A stretch of DNA of 64,000 nucleotides from Kribbella pittospori. GTDB lineage: Bacteria; Actinomycetota; Actinomycetes; Propionibacteriales; Kribbellaceae. Positions 43,079 to 51,683 of the stretch are shown piece after piece. Where the stretch lies: assembly GCF_004331465.1 (NCBI RefSeq), contig NZ_SJKB01000001.1, positions 1,344,610 to 1,408,609 on the forward strand, written 5' to 3'. The position numbers and the translations under genes were made by a program. The stretch's first letter is position 1; every line of letters starts with the position of its first letter. The notes beneath the pieces are model-generated. The model ran no database searches. It was not told the DNA's origin and saw only the letters and a program-made list of their open reading frames with translations.

Positions 43079-44539
43079 GTGGGCTCACTCCTGATCGCAG
43101 GTACGACGTCGGATGCGGGTAAGACGACCGTGGTGACGGGGTTGTGCCGGTGGCTGGCTCGGCAGGGTGTGCGGGTGGCGCCGTACAAGGCGCAGAACAT
43201 GTCGAACAACTCGATGGTCTGCGCGGACGGCACCGAGATCGGCCGGGCCCAGTGGATCCAGGCGGTCGCGGCCGGTGCGGAGCCCGAGGCGGCGATGAAC
43301 CCGGTGCTGCTGAAGCCGGGCAGTGACCAGCGGAGTCACGTCGTACTGATGGGGGAGCCGTGGGGCGAGTTGTCGTCCCGCGGCTTCCTCACCGAGCGGG
43401 CCGAGTTGGCCAAGGCCGCGTTCGCGGCGTACGACGATCTGGCCTCGCGGTACGACGTGGTGATCAGTGAGGGCGCCGGCAGTCCGACAGAGATCAATCT
43501 GCGGCGGTCGGACTATGTGAACATGGGACTCGCGCAGCACATCAAGGCCCCGGTGGTTGTTGTCGGCGACATCGATCGCGGGGGAGTGTTCGCGTCGATG
43601 TTCGGCACGGTGGCGTTGCTGGACGCGGCTGACCAATCGCTCATCAGCGGGTTCCTCGTGAACAAGTTCCGCGGCGACGCGTCCCTGCTCCAGCCGGGCA
43701 TCGACATGCTCACGTCCGTCACCGGCCGCCCGACGTACGGCGTACTGCCGTGGCTGCCCGAGCTGTGGCTGGACTCCGAGGACGCGCTGGACATCCCGGT
43801 ACGTCGTACCTCCCCGGCTGATCTGCTCACGGTGGCGGTGATCCGATTCCCGCGGATCAGCAACTTCACCGACCTCGATGCGCTGGCGGTCGAGCCGACG
43901 AACAGCGTGTTCTTCACCACCAGCCCGGCCGAAGTGCGGGACGCGGATCTCGTCGTACTGCCGGGGTCGCGGGCAACGGTGTCGGATCTGGCGTGGCTGC
44001 GTTCGCTCGGTCTCGCGGATGCGGTCAGCGCGCGGGTGGCGGCCGGGCGGCCGGTGCTCGGGATCTGTGGTGGCTACCAGGCTTTGGGCGGCCCGATCAC
44101 CGATCCGCACGGCGTCGAGGGCGGCGGTGAACACGCAGGCCTGGACCTGTTGCCGGTAGCAACGGAGTTCTCTCGGGCGAAGGTGCTGGCTCGGCCTGCG
44201 CCGACGGCGTACGAGATCCATCACGGCGTGGTGACCGTGACGGGCGACGCGTCGGCGTTCCCGGGTGGTTGCCGGGTCGGGAACACCTGGGGGACGATCT
44301 GGCACGGGCTGCTCGACGACGACGCTGCCCGGCATGCCTTCCTGACCGAGGTGGCTCAGCTGACCGGCAAGCCGGCACCGGACGGCACGGTCTCGTTCGC
44401 CGGTCTCCGTGAGGCGCGGCTGGACAGGCTCGCGGACGCCATCGACGAGTACGTCGACACCGACGCTTTGCTGAGGCTGATCGACGACGGGCCCGGGTGG
44501 GTGCCGTTCATTCCGCCGGGCGCACCGGAAACTGTCTGA
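43079..44539 (+). CDS. cobQ: Cobyric acid synthase CobQ
   Basis: 486 aa, GTG start. N-terminal ATP-dependent synthetase domain (LLIAGTTSDAGKTT, KAQNMSNNSMVC, EGAGSPTEINL) and C-terminal glutamine amidotransferase with nucleophile Cys in LGICGGYQALGG near residue 330 and AYEIHHG near 380. It amidates four side chains of adenosyl-cobyrinate diamide in B12 synthesis. No other cobalamin gene is adjacent, and no cobalamin riboswitch precedes it. Confidence 0.95.
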   Translation: MGSLLIAGTTSDAGKTTVVTGLCRWLARQGVRVAPYKAQNMSNNSMVCADGTEIGRAQWIQAVAAGAEPEAAMNPVLLKPGSDQRSHVVLMGEPWGELSSRGFLTERAELAKAAFAAYDDLASRYDVVISEGAGSPTEINLRRSDYVNMGLAQHIKAPVVVVGDIDRGGVFASMFGTVALLDAADQSLISGFLVNKFRGDASLLQPGIDMLTSVTGRPTYGVLPWLPELWLDSEDALDIPVRRTSPADLLTVAVIRFPRISNFTDLDALAVEPTNSVFFTTSPAEVRDADLVVLPGSRATVSDLAWLRSLGLADAVSARVAAGRPVLGICGGYQALGGPITDPHGVEGGGEHAGLDLLPVATEFSRAKVLARPAPTAYEIHHGVVTVTGDASAFPGGCRVGNTWGTIWHGLLDDDAARHAFLTEVAQLTGKPAPDGTVSFAGLREARLDRLADAIDEYVDTDALLRLIDDGPGWVPFIPPGAPETV

Positions 44540-44561
44540 CGCCTGCACTAGCGTCCCGTCC

Positions 44562-45125
44562 ATGAAGGCCGAACTGCAGAAGTACCTCCAAGGCACCCGT
44601 GCGGTGATGCTGGCCAAGCTCGACGGCCTGAGTGAGTACGATCGCCGCCGCCCGCTGGTGCCGTCCGGGACGAACCTGCTCGGACTGGTCAAGCACTTGG
44701 TCGGGATCGAGTACGTCTACCTCGGCACGAGCGTCGGGCGACCACCGCCGAAGCCGCTGCCGTGGGAGGAGGACGGCACTGTCTGGGACGGCGGAGACAT
44801 GTGGGCGCTGCCGTCCGAGAGCACGGAGTACCTCACCGGTCTCTACCGCGACGCGTGCACCCACAGCGACCGGTCCATTGACGAGCTCGACCTGGACATG
44901 CCGGCCGAGGTCCCGCACTGGCCCGAGGGGGGCCGAAGTACGACGTTCGGCGCGTTGCTGGTCCGGGTCGTCGACGAGACAGCCCATCACGCCGGCCACG
45001 CGGACATCGTGCGTGAGCTCATCGACGGCCAGGGCGGGTCTGACGCGGACCACATGGACGAGGCCGGCTGGTCGGAGTACTACGCCAAGATCCAGCGAGC
45101 CGCGGAGGCCTTCCTGACAGACTGA
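44562..45125 (+). CDS. DinB-family protein
   Basis: 187 aa, four-helix-bundle DinB/YfiT type: metal-ligand His in LLGLVKHLVGIEYVYLG and HHAGHADIVRELIDG. Family members may use bacillithiol or mycothiol as cofactor. It is 4 bp upstream of the ECF41 sigma factor, so the two are probably cotranscribed. Function unknown. Confidence 0.88.
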   Translation: MKAELQKYLQGTRAVMLAKLDGLSEYDRRRPLVPSGTNLLGLVKHLVGIEYVYLGTSVGRPPPKPLPWEEDGTVWDGGDMWALPSESTEYLTGLYRDACTHSDRSIDELDLDMPAEVPHWPEGGRSTTFGALLVRVVDETAHHAGHADIVRELIDGQGGSDADHMDEAGWSEYYAKIQRAAEAFLTD

Positions 45126-45129
45126 CGGA

Positions 45130-46038
45130 GTGGATGACTTCGAGCGCCTGCGTGGACGGATGTTCGGGATCGCCTACCGGATGATGGGTACCGCGACCGA
45201 TGCCGAGGAGATCCTGCAGGACGCCTGGCTGCGCTGGCGGGCCACCGATCAGGATTCCGTCCGCGATCCGGATGCCTACCTGGCCCGGGTGGTCACCAAC
45301 CTGTCGATCAAGCAGCTCACGTCTGCGCGAGCTCGGCGGGAGACGTACGTCGGGGAGTGGCTGCCCGAGCCGGTGCTGAGCGGGCGGGCGGAGTTCGACG
45401 AGCTCGGGCCGCTGGATGTCGTGGCCGAGCGGGAGTCGGTGTCGTTCGCGTTGTTGCTGGTGCTCGAGCGGCTGACGCCGGCGGAGCGGGCGGCGTACGT
45501 GCTGAAGGAGGCGTTCGGTTACAGCCATCGCGAGGTGGCCGAGCTGATCGGCACGACCGAGGTCAACGCCCGGCAGCTCGCGTCCCGTGCGGCGAAACGG
45601 ATCGCGGCCGAGCCGCGGCGGGACCAGCCTGTCGACCGGGCCGGCTGGCGCGAGCTGGTGGACCGGTTCATCGCCGCGGCCCGGCTGGGTGAGATCGAGG
45701 AACTGGAGAAGCTGCTCGCGGGCGACGTCGTATCGCGGGCGGACGGCGGCGGCAAGGTGATCGCGGCCCGGAACGCGCTGGTCGGCAAGGAGCGGGTCGC
45801 ACGCTACCTGGTCGGCGTGATCGAGCGCTTCGGCGGCGGTATCGAGGCGGGCCTCGCCGAGGCCAACGGCCGTCCCGCACTGGTTGCCTTTGGCCCCGAC
45901 GGCGTGCACGCGGTGTGCTTCATCGAGTTCGGTGCCGAGGGCATCACCGACCTGCGGCTGGTGATGAACCCGGACAAGCTCACCTTCGCGGCCCGCCAAC
46001 TGTCACGAATCGACGGGCTGCCGGATCTGAGCTGGTGA
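45130..46038 (+). CDS. ECF41-type sigma factor (SigJ-like) with SnoaL C-terminal domain
   Basis: 302 aa, GTG start. Sigma regions 2 and 4 occupy residues 1-160; a SnoaL-like domain follows. All three ECF41 signature motifs are present: WLPEP at 77-81, DGGGK at 205-209 and NPDKL at 280-284. In this group the C-terminal domain controls sigma activity instead of an anti-sigma factor, and the target is usually the adjacent oxidoreductase/epimerase genes, here the NmrA-like gene 15 bp downstream. Confidence 0.93.
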   Translation: MDDFERLRGRMFGIAYRMMGTATDAEEILQDAWLRWRATDQDSVRDPDAYLARVVTNLSIKQLTSARARRETYVGEWLPEPVLSGRAEFDELGPLDVVAERESVSFALLLVLERLTPAERAAYVLKEAFGYSHREVAELIGTTEVNARQLASRAAKRIAAEPRRDQPVDRAGWRELVDRFIAAARLGEIEELEKLLAGDVVSRADGGGKVIAARNALVGKERVARYLVGVIERFGGGIEAGLAEANGRPALVAFGPDGVHAVCFIEFGAEGITDLRLVMNPDKLTFAARQLSRIDGLPDLSW

Positions 46039-46053
46039 CAGAAAGGACACCAG

Positions 46054-46785
46054 ATGCGTTCCATCCTCGTCACCGGTGGCACCGGGACACTCGGCCGGCC
46101 CACCGTCGGGCGGCTGCGTGCGGCCGGCCACCAGGTTCGGATTTTCAGCCGGAAGCCCGGGCCTGATCGCTTCGTCGGCGACCTGACGACCTGCGCGGGT
46201 CTGGCCGCGGCGGTCGAGGGCATCGACGTGATCGTGAACCTCGCCACCAGCCTCGGCCGCCGCGACGAGCGGCAGGCGCGCAACCTGCTCGACGCCGCCC
46301 GAGCTGCTGGTACGCCGCATGTCGTCCAGATGTCGATCGTCGGCGTCGACCGGATCCCGATGCCGTACTACCGGACCAAGCTCGTTGTCGAGCGGCTCGT
46401 CGAGAAGTCCGGCGTACCGTTCACGATCCTGCGGGCGACGCAGTTCCACAATCTGATCGACCAGATCTTTCGCGCGCAGCGATTCCTGCCATTGCTGTTC
46501 GCGCCCGCTGTCACCCTCCAGCCGATCGCCGTCGAGGATGTCGCCGGCCGGTTGGTCGAGCTCGTCGCGGCAGCACCCGCCAACGGGCGCGTCGTCGACA
46601 TCGGCGGTCCGGAACGCCGAACGGTCCCGGACCTGGCCCTGCTCTGGAAGCTCGCGCGGGGTTCTCACCGGCCGACCGTCCCGGTCCGGGTGCCGGGAAA
46701 GACGTTTCGTGCCTACGCCACCACCGGGCCTCTGGTCGACGGGACGCCGTACGGTCGGATCACGTTCGCGGAGTACCTCGCATGA
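46054..46785 (+). CDS. NmrA-like NAD(P)-binding epimerase/oxidoreductase
   Basis: 243 aa atypical SDR: ILVTGGTGTLGRPTVGRL at the N-terminus, later YYRTKLVVERLVEKSGVPFTILRA and TLQPIAVEDVAGRLVEL. It lacks an obvious YxxxK, as is usual for NmrA-like proteins, though YYRTK may serve. Probably the ECF41 target gene in this operon. Ribosome site GAAAGGA. Confidence 0.88.
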   Translation: MRSILVTGGTGTLGRPTVGRLRAAGHQVRIFSRKPGPDRFVGDLTTCAGLAAAVEGIDVIVNLATSLGRRDERQARNLLDAARAAGTPHVVQMSIVGVDRIPMPYYRTKLVVERLVEKSGVPFTILRATQFHNLIDQIFRAQRFLPLLFAPAVTLQPIAVEDVAGRLVELVAAAPANGRVVDIGGPERRTVPDLALLWKLARGSHRPTVPVRVPGKTFRAYATTGPLVDGTPYGRITFAEYLA

Positions 46786-47171
46786 GGGGCTATGTGCGGT
46801 CGGTGCTGGTGGTGTTCGGGGCGTACCAACTGGTCCTCGGTCTGTGGTTGCTGCTCTTCCCGTTCTCGTTCTACGACGACGTGCCGACGGTGGACTGGAC
46901 GCCGCCGTACAGCGAGCATCTGTTCCGCGACTTCGGGGGCGCGACGCTCGGTCTGGCGGTGATCTTCATCGCTGCCGCGGTGCGGTTCGACCGGGTGCTC
47001 AGCACGGTCGCACTGATCGCGTACCTCGTCGGTGCGGTGCCGCACCTGGTCTTCCACCTCGGTCACCTCGAGGGCGACTCGCCCGGGTGGTCGATCGCGC
47101 TCGGCGTGGTGCTGGCCCTGAGCGTGCTGGTCCCGGCCGTGGCGCTGGCGTTGGTTCGCACAGTGACTTGA
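46782..47171 (+). CDS. Small four-helix membrane protein
   Basis: 129 aa with four hydrophobic segments (first SVLVVFGAYQLVLGLWLLLFP). ATG overlaps the NmrA-like stop by 4 bp, so it is the last gene of the DinB-ECF41 operon. Sequence style is like DUF4345-type proteins, but I cannot assign it firmly. Confidence 0.8.
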   Translation: MRGYVRSVLVVFGAYQLVLGLWLLLFPFSFYDDVPTVDWTPPYSEHLFRDFGGATLGLAVIFIAAAVRFDRVLSTVALIAYLVGAVPHLVFHLGHLEGDSPGWSIALGVVLALSVLVPAVALALVRTVT

Positions 47172-47198
47172 CGACCGTGACAGTAGCACTGTCACAAT
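47168..47198 (+). promoter_or_regulatory. MerR-type promoter/operator upstream of the CoA-transferase gene
   Basis: TTGACG (47168-47173) and CACAAT (47193-47198) are separated by 19 bp, and the perfect dyad GTGACAGTAGCACTGTCAC (47177-47195) lies in that spacer. The expected start point is within a base or two of the ATG at 47206, which would give a leaderless message. It matches the element at 53992-54022. Confidence 0.7.
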
Positions 47199-47205
47199 AG
47201 CGGGC

Positions 47206-48327
47206 ATGGGTCCACTGCAGGGCGTCAAGGTGGTCGAGCTGGCCGGGATCGGTCCGGCGCCGTTCGCGTGCATGATGCTGGCCGAGCTTGGCGCCGACGT
47301 ACTGCGGATCGATCGGCCCGGTGGTGGATTGGCGTTCGGCCCGCCGGAGTACGAGCTGGTGAACCGCGGTCGCCGCAGCGTGGCCCTGGACCTGAAGCAC
47401 CCGGCCGCGATCGACGTCGTACGACGCTTGGCCGCGCAGGCCGACGTACTCGTCGAGGGCTTCCGGCCGGGCGTCGCCGAGCGCCTCGGCGTCGGTCCCG
47501 AGGACTGTCACGCGATCAATCCCAGGCTGGTCTACGGGCGGATGACCGGCTGGGGCCAGGACGGACCGCTCGCGCAGACCGCTGGGCACGACATCGACTA
47601 CCTCGCGGTCTCGGGTGCTCTGCATCTGATCGGTCGTGCGGGTGGTCCGCCGCAGGTGCCGGCCAACCTGCTCGGTGATTTCGCCGGCGGCTCGCTCTAC
47701 CTGGTGGTCGGCGTTCTCGCGGCGTTGCACGAAGCTCAGCGCAGCGGCCGCGGTCAGGTGGTCGACGCTGCGATCGTCGACGGCTCCGCCCACCTGACCA
47801 CGATGCTGCTCGGGGCGACGGCCGCCGGGAACTGGCGGGAGGATCGCGGGACGAACCTGCTCGACACCGGCGCGCCGTTCTACGACGTTTACGAGACGGC
47901 AGAGGGCAAGCATGTTGCCGTCGGTGCGATCGAGCCGCAGTTCTACGACGAGCTGATCGCGAAGCTCGGGATCAGCGCACCGGATCGCAACGATCCGGCC
48001 AACTGGCCCGAGCTGCGCAAGGTGCTGACCGAGACCTTCCTGCAGCGCACCCAGGCGGAGTGGGCGGAGACCTTCGACGATTCCAACGCCTGCGTGGCGC
48101 CGGTGCTGCCACTCGCCGCCGACCATCCACATCTTGTTGCCCGAGGCACCTTCGTCGAGCACGACGGAGTCCGCCAAGCCGCCCCCGCACCACGCTTCTC
48201 CGGTACGCCGACCAGCCTCGGGCGACCGCCCGCGCGGCCCGGACAGCACACCCGCGAGGCTTTGACCGAGTGGGGCATCACCGACATCGACGACCTGCTG
48301 CAGACCGGCGCCGCCGTACAGAACTGA
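47206..48327 (+). CDS. CaiB/BaiF CoA-transferase (alpha-methylacyl-CoA racemase type)
   Basis: 373 aa. Class III CoA-transferase fold: GVKVVELAGIGPAPFACMMLAELGAD opening, RSVALDLK, and the GDFAGGS loop carrying the catalytic Asp. The C-terminal APRFSGTPTSLGRPP fits the alpha-methylacyl-CoA racemase (AMACR/MCR) subgroup that epimerises branched acyl-CoAs for beta-oxidation. It is followed 13 bp later by an acyl-CoA dehydrogenase. Confidence 0.92.
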   Translation: MGPLQGVKVVELAGIGPAPFACMMLAELGADVLRIDRPGGGLAFGPPEYELVNRGRRSVALDLKHPAAIDVVRRLAAQADVLVEGFRPGVAERLGVGPEDCHAINPRLVYGRMTGWGQDGPLAQTAGHDIDYLAVSGALHLIGRAGGPPQVPANLLGDFAGGSLYLVVGVLAALHEAQRSGRGQVVDAAIVDGSAHLTTMLLGATAAGNWREDRGTNLLDTGAPFYDVYETAEGKHVAVGAIEPQFYDELIAKLGISAPDRNDPANWPELRKVLTETFLQRTQAEWAETFDDSNACVAPVLPLAADHPHLVARGTFVEHDGVRQAAPAPRFSGTPTSLGRPPARPGQHTREALTEWGITDIDDLLQTGAAVQN

Positions 48328-48340
48328 GAGGAACCGCCCA

Positions 48341-49483
48341 ATGGAACGTCAGCTGTTCGACGCCGATCATGATGCCTTCCGGGAGACCGTGCGAGCCTTC
48401 TGCGACAAGGAGATCGTGCCGCACCACGACAGCTGGGAGGAGGCCGGCATCGTCCCGCGCGAGCTGTGGACCGCGGCCGGCCAGGCGGGCCTGCTCGGCT
48501 TCATGATGCCGGAGGAGCACGGCGGCGGCGGAGTGCGGGACTACCGCTTCAACACCGTGCTGATCGAGGAACTGACCCGGGCGCGCGCGAGTGGTGTCGG
48601 CTTCACGATCCACACCGACATCAATTCGGCGTACCTGCTGGACTATGCGACCGAGGAGCAGAAGGCGCGGTGGCTGCCGAAGTTCTGCTCGGGGGAGACC
48701 ATCACCGCGATCGCGATGACCGAGCCGGGCGCCGGCAGCGACCTGCAGGGCATCCAGACGACGGCTCGGCGCGACGGCGACCACTACGTGCTGAACGGGC
48801 AGAAGACGTTCATCTCCAACGGAATCCTCGCCGACCTCGTCATCGTGGTGGCCAAGACCGACCCGGCGGCCGGGGCGCAGGGTGTCTCGCTGCTGGTGGT
48901 CGAGCGCGGCATGCCCGGGTTCGAGCGCGGCCGCAATCTGGAGAAGATCGGGCTGAAGGCGCAGGACACCGCGGAGTTGTTCTTCGACAACGTCCGCGTG
49001 CCGGCCGAGAATCTGCTCGGCGAGGAGGGCAAGGGCTTCGTCTACCTGATGGAGAAGCTGCCGCAGGAACGGCTGACCATCGCGGTCGTCGCGGCGGCCG
49101 CCTGCGAGAACCTGCTCGACGACACGCTGCGCTACGTGAAGGAGCGCACGGCCTTCGGCCGGCCGATCGGCTCGTTCCAGAACAGTCGTTTCGTGCTCGC
49201 CGAGATCGCGACGGAGACGCAGATCGCCCGGGTGTTCGTGGATCGTTGCGTCCAGGAGCTGAACGCCGGCACGCTCACCGTGGCCGAGGCCGCGATGGCC
49301 AAGTGGTGGACCACCGAGTTGCAGAAGAAGGTCGTCGACCGCTGCCTGCAACTGCACGGCGGCTACGGCTTCATGACCGAGTACCCGATCGCCAAGGCCT
49401 ACCTGGACACCCGGATCCAGACCATCTACGGCGGCACCACCGAAATCATGAAGGAGATCGTGGGCCGCAGCCTCGGGATCTAG
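48341..49483 (+). CDS. Acyl-CoA dehydrogenase
   Basis: 380 aa, full length. Signature AMTEPGAGSDLQGIQTTA (FAD/substrate site), LHGGYGFMTEYPIAK (catalytic Glu region) and IYGGTTEIMKEIVGR. It performs the first oxidation of acyl-CoA, passing electrons to ETF. Ribosome site GAGAGGA. Second gene of the unit controlled by the dyad at 47177-47195. Confidence 0.95.
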   Translation: MERQLFDADHDAFRETVRAFCDKEIVPHHDSWEEAGIVPRELWTAAGQAGLLGFMMPEEHGGGGVRDYRFNTVLIEELTRARASGVGFTIHTDINSAYLLDYATEEQKARWLPKFCSGETITAIAMTEPGAGSDLQGIQTTARRDGDHYVLNGQKTFISNGILADLVIVVAKTDPAAGAQGVSLLVVERGMPGFERGRNLEKIGLKAQDTAELFFDNVRVPAENLLGEEGKGFVYLMEKLPQERLTIAVVAAAACENLLDDTLRYVKERTAFGRPIGSFQNSRFVLAEIATETQIARVFVDRCVQELNAGTLTVAEAAMAKWWTTELQKKVVDRCLQLHGGYGFMTEYPIAKAYLDTRIQTIYGGTTEIMKEIVGRSLGI

Positions 49484-49488
49484 TACAT

Positions 49489-49722
49489 CTAGTGCTCAGG
49501 CTCACCCTCGACGCGCTGGCTCAACTCGTAGCGCAATCTGCTCCGGTAGATCGCGAGCCGCAGATCGATGACCCTGGCTGTGCCTGCCGTGTGCGGCCGC
49601 TGGGCGTCGAGGTCGTCGACGACGGCCAATGCGGCCCTCAGATCCTCGGGTTGCCATGAATCCAATGGCTCGGACCGCGCGAGACGGTCGAGATAGTCAG
49701 GCTCATGATCTGAGATCGCCAC
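49489..49722 (-). CDS. Small hypothetical protein
   Basis: 77 aa, GTG start with GGAAGG upstream. Charged, helical (YLDRLARSEPLDSWQPEDL), no Cys, no membrane segment. It ends 5 bp from the convergent acyl-CoA dehydrogenase stop. Codon use and ribosome site look real, but I recognise no family. Confidence 0.5.
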   Translation of the reverse strand: MAISDHEPDYLDRLARSEPLDSWQPEDLRAALAVVDDLDAQRPHTAGTARVIDLRLAIYRSRLRYELSQRVEGEPEH

Positions 49723-49799
49723 CAGTCCTTCCGGGAAGGGTAGGAGGGCGCCGGGGTCTGGAACCGCCTATGACGGATCTGCTCAGCCTACGCCTGAGG

Positions 49800-50069
49800 C
49801 TACGGATTAGGCAGCCTGAGGTATGTCAGGCCGCGGAGGTCCACATAGACGTCGGACGGAGTGGTGACGACGCGGAGGAGCACGCCGTCGCAGCCGGAAC
49901 AGCGGGCGACCAGGCCGGGCGCGTTCACGTAGACGTGGGATTCGGCGAACACGGCGGTCTGCCCGCAGCCATTGCACTGGGTGATCGCGGCGGTCACGTC
50001 CATCGCGAAGACTTCGCTCAGCGCGCCGGCGGCGGCATTGCCGTCCAAATAGCTGGCATCTGTGGTCAT
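49800..50069 (-). CDS. DUF6510-family zinc-ribbon protein
   Basis: 89 aa. Two CxxC pairs (CNGC near residue 32 and CSGC near 58) form a zinc ribbon; YLDGNAAAGALSEVFAMDVTAA is the family N-terminus. The ATG overlaps the upstream oxidoreductase stop by 4 bp. DUF6510 genes habitually follow a sulfite-oxidase-like enzyme and its reductase, as here; role unknown. Confidence 0.88.
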   Translation of the reverse strand: MTTDASYLDGNAAAGALSEVFAMDVTAAITQCNGCGQTAVFAESHVYVNAPGLVARCSGCDGVLLRVVTTPSDVYVDLRGLTYLRLPNP

Positions 50070-50818
50070 CGCGGGCCTCCAGTCGGTCCGAATCGCTCGG
50101 TTCTGACGCGGGCCGGATCGTGGCCGGCGGCGACCAGCAGATCTGCCACCGCCTCCACGAACGGCGTCGGCCCACACACGTACGTCGTCGGCTCGTCCGC
50201 CGGCTTGAACGCGAGCCGCTCGATCAAATCGGCGTCGATACGCCCCACTCGAGGCTCCCCGGCCGGCGCCTCCCGCGTGTAGACGAGTCGCACGTCGACG
50301 TCGTCCGACGCGGCCAGTTCCTTCAGGTCCTCCACGTAGATCACCGAGGCGGGCCGTCGTACCGAGTAGAGCAGGCGGACCGGCGTCGTACTGCCCGCGG
50401 CGGCGTGGGTACGCAGCATCGCGCGCAGCGGCACGATCCCCGATCCACCGCCGATCAACTGCACCGGCCCTTCCTGCTCGGGCTTCCAGACGAACCACCC
50501 GCCGACCGGACCGCGGATCTCGAGCGGATCGCCCACCTGCAGCACATCGACCAGGTACGGCGAGACCTCACCTTCGGGCACCTGCTCGACAGTGAGCTCG
50601 ATCGTGTCACCGGCCCACGCCGAAGCGACCGAGTACGACCGCGAGGCGCGATACCCGTCGGGCGCGGTCAACCGGACGTCCAGGTGCTGCCCGGCGAGGT
50701 GCCCCGGCCAGTCCGGTACGTCGACGACCAGCGTGCGAGCGGTCGCCGTCTCTCGCCGTACGCCGGTGACAGTGCCGACCTGCCAGGTCAGTCGCCGGCG
50801 TATCGCTGTTCTTTCCAT
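50066..50818 (-). CDS. Ferredoxin-NAD(P)+-reductase-like FAD oxidoreductase
   Basis: 250 aa. FAD domain with SRSYSVASA (RxYS-type motif), EVSPYLVDVLQVGD, then the NAD domain GGGSGIVPLRAML and YVCGPTPFVEAV. No 2Fe-2S ferredoxin domain is attached. It presumably supplies electrons to the MoCo enzyme encoded just upstream, with which it overlaps by 31 bp. Confidence 0.92.
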   Translation of the reverse strand: MERTAIRRRLTWQVGTVTGVRRETATARTLVVDVPDWPGHLAGQHLDVRLTAPDGYRASRSYSVASAWAGDTIELTVEQVPEGEVSPYLVDVLQVGDPLEIRGPVGGWFVWKPEQEGPVQLIGGGSGIVPLRAMLRTHAAAGSTTPVRLLYSVRRPASVIYVEDLKELAASDDVDVRLVYTREAPAGEPRVGRIDADLIERLAFKPADEPTTYVCGPTPFVEAVADLLVAAGHDPARVRTERFGPTGGPR

Positions 50819-51381
50819 GGGTCTCCGTACTCGTGGTAACCAGCGGTCTCCCAGAAGCCGAGGTCCTGGTTGTCGGACAGCACCATCCCGCGGACCCACT
50901 TCGCGCTCTTCCAGAAATACAGGTGTGGGACCAGCAGGCGGGCCGGGCCACCGTGCTCGGGGTCGATCGGCTCGCCGTCGTACTCGTAGGCGATCCAGGC
51001 CTGACCGTCGAGCAGGTCTTCCATCGGCAGGTTGGTCGTGTACCCGCCGTAGCTGTGCACGAGTGCGTAGTCGGCGCTGGTCTCCACATCCGCGAGCAAG
51101 GTGTCGAGCGAGACGCCCTTCCAGTTCGTCTCCAGCTTCGACCACCGGGTCACGCAGTGGATGTCCTTGGTGATCTCGTCGGCCGGCAGCGCCAGCAGCC
51201 CGGACCAGTCCCACTTGGTCGCCTCACCAGTCTCCGTGGTGACGGTGAACTCCCAGTGTTCGGTCCGGATGTGCGGGGTCGGGCCGGCCGACAGCACCGG
51301 GAAGTCCTGCGTCAGGTACTGCCCGGGCGGAAGGTCCGCACTCCGCCGGCGGCCGGTGAATCCCGGCGACACAATCCCCAT
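50788..51381 (-). CDS. Sulfite-oxidase-like MoCo oxidoreductase (cytosolic)
   Basis: 197 aa, the short MsrP-like molybdopterin fold. The Mo-ligating Cys is Cys76 (DIHCVTRWSK); VHSYGGYTTNLPMEDLL, HGGPARLLVPHLYFWKSAKWV are conserved blocks. There is no Tat signal, unlike MsrP, so it works inside the cell. First gene of a three-gene operon with the FAD reductase and DUF6510. MoCo is supplied by the moaA pathway. Confidence 0.92.
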   Translation of the reverse strand: MGIVSPGFTGRRRSADLPPGQYLTQDFPVLSAGPTPHIRTEHWEFTVTTETGEATKWDWSGLLALPADEITKDIHCVTRWSKLETNWKGVSLDTLLADVETSADYALVHSYGGYTTNLPMEDLLDGQAWIAYEYDGEPIDPEHGGPARLLVPHLYFWKSAKWVRGMVLSDNQDLGFWETAGYHEYGDPWKEQRYAGD

Positions 51382-51498
51382 CGCAACCTCCCCTGGTTCG
51401 TCTGAAGGCAGTCAATCACGCCGCGGCCTAGACTGTCAGGGAAGGTGCTGCCCCGGACCCCGGCAGCTTGTGCGCGGGCCGACTGGGATGGAGCGTCG

Positions 51499-51639
51499 AT
51501 GAGCGAATGGATCGGTCTGCCCGCCGCCGTGGCCGAGAAGACGCCCGCACCGAAGCGAGCGAAAGAGCCTGAACCGGAGCAGGGTCCGGACGCCGAACCG
51601 AGCGTGTCGCCGACTGACAGCGAGTCGGCCGACGAGTAG
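51499..51639 (+). CDS. Possible small acidic protein
   Basis: 46 aa with GGAG upstream of ATG. Only the first ~12 residues (SEWIGLPAAVAE) are ordered-looking; the rest is Pro/Glu/Ser-rich. It precedes the GAF-ANTAR pair by 44 bp. No homologue recognised; it may be non-coding. Confidence 0.35.
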   Translation: MSEWIGLPAAVAEKTPAPKRAKEPEPEQGPDAEPSVSPTDSESADE

Positions 51640-51683
51640 GGCCGCTTGGGTGAGACGTCCGCGCGGCGGCGGCACGAGTCTGG

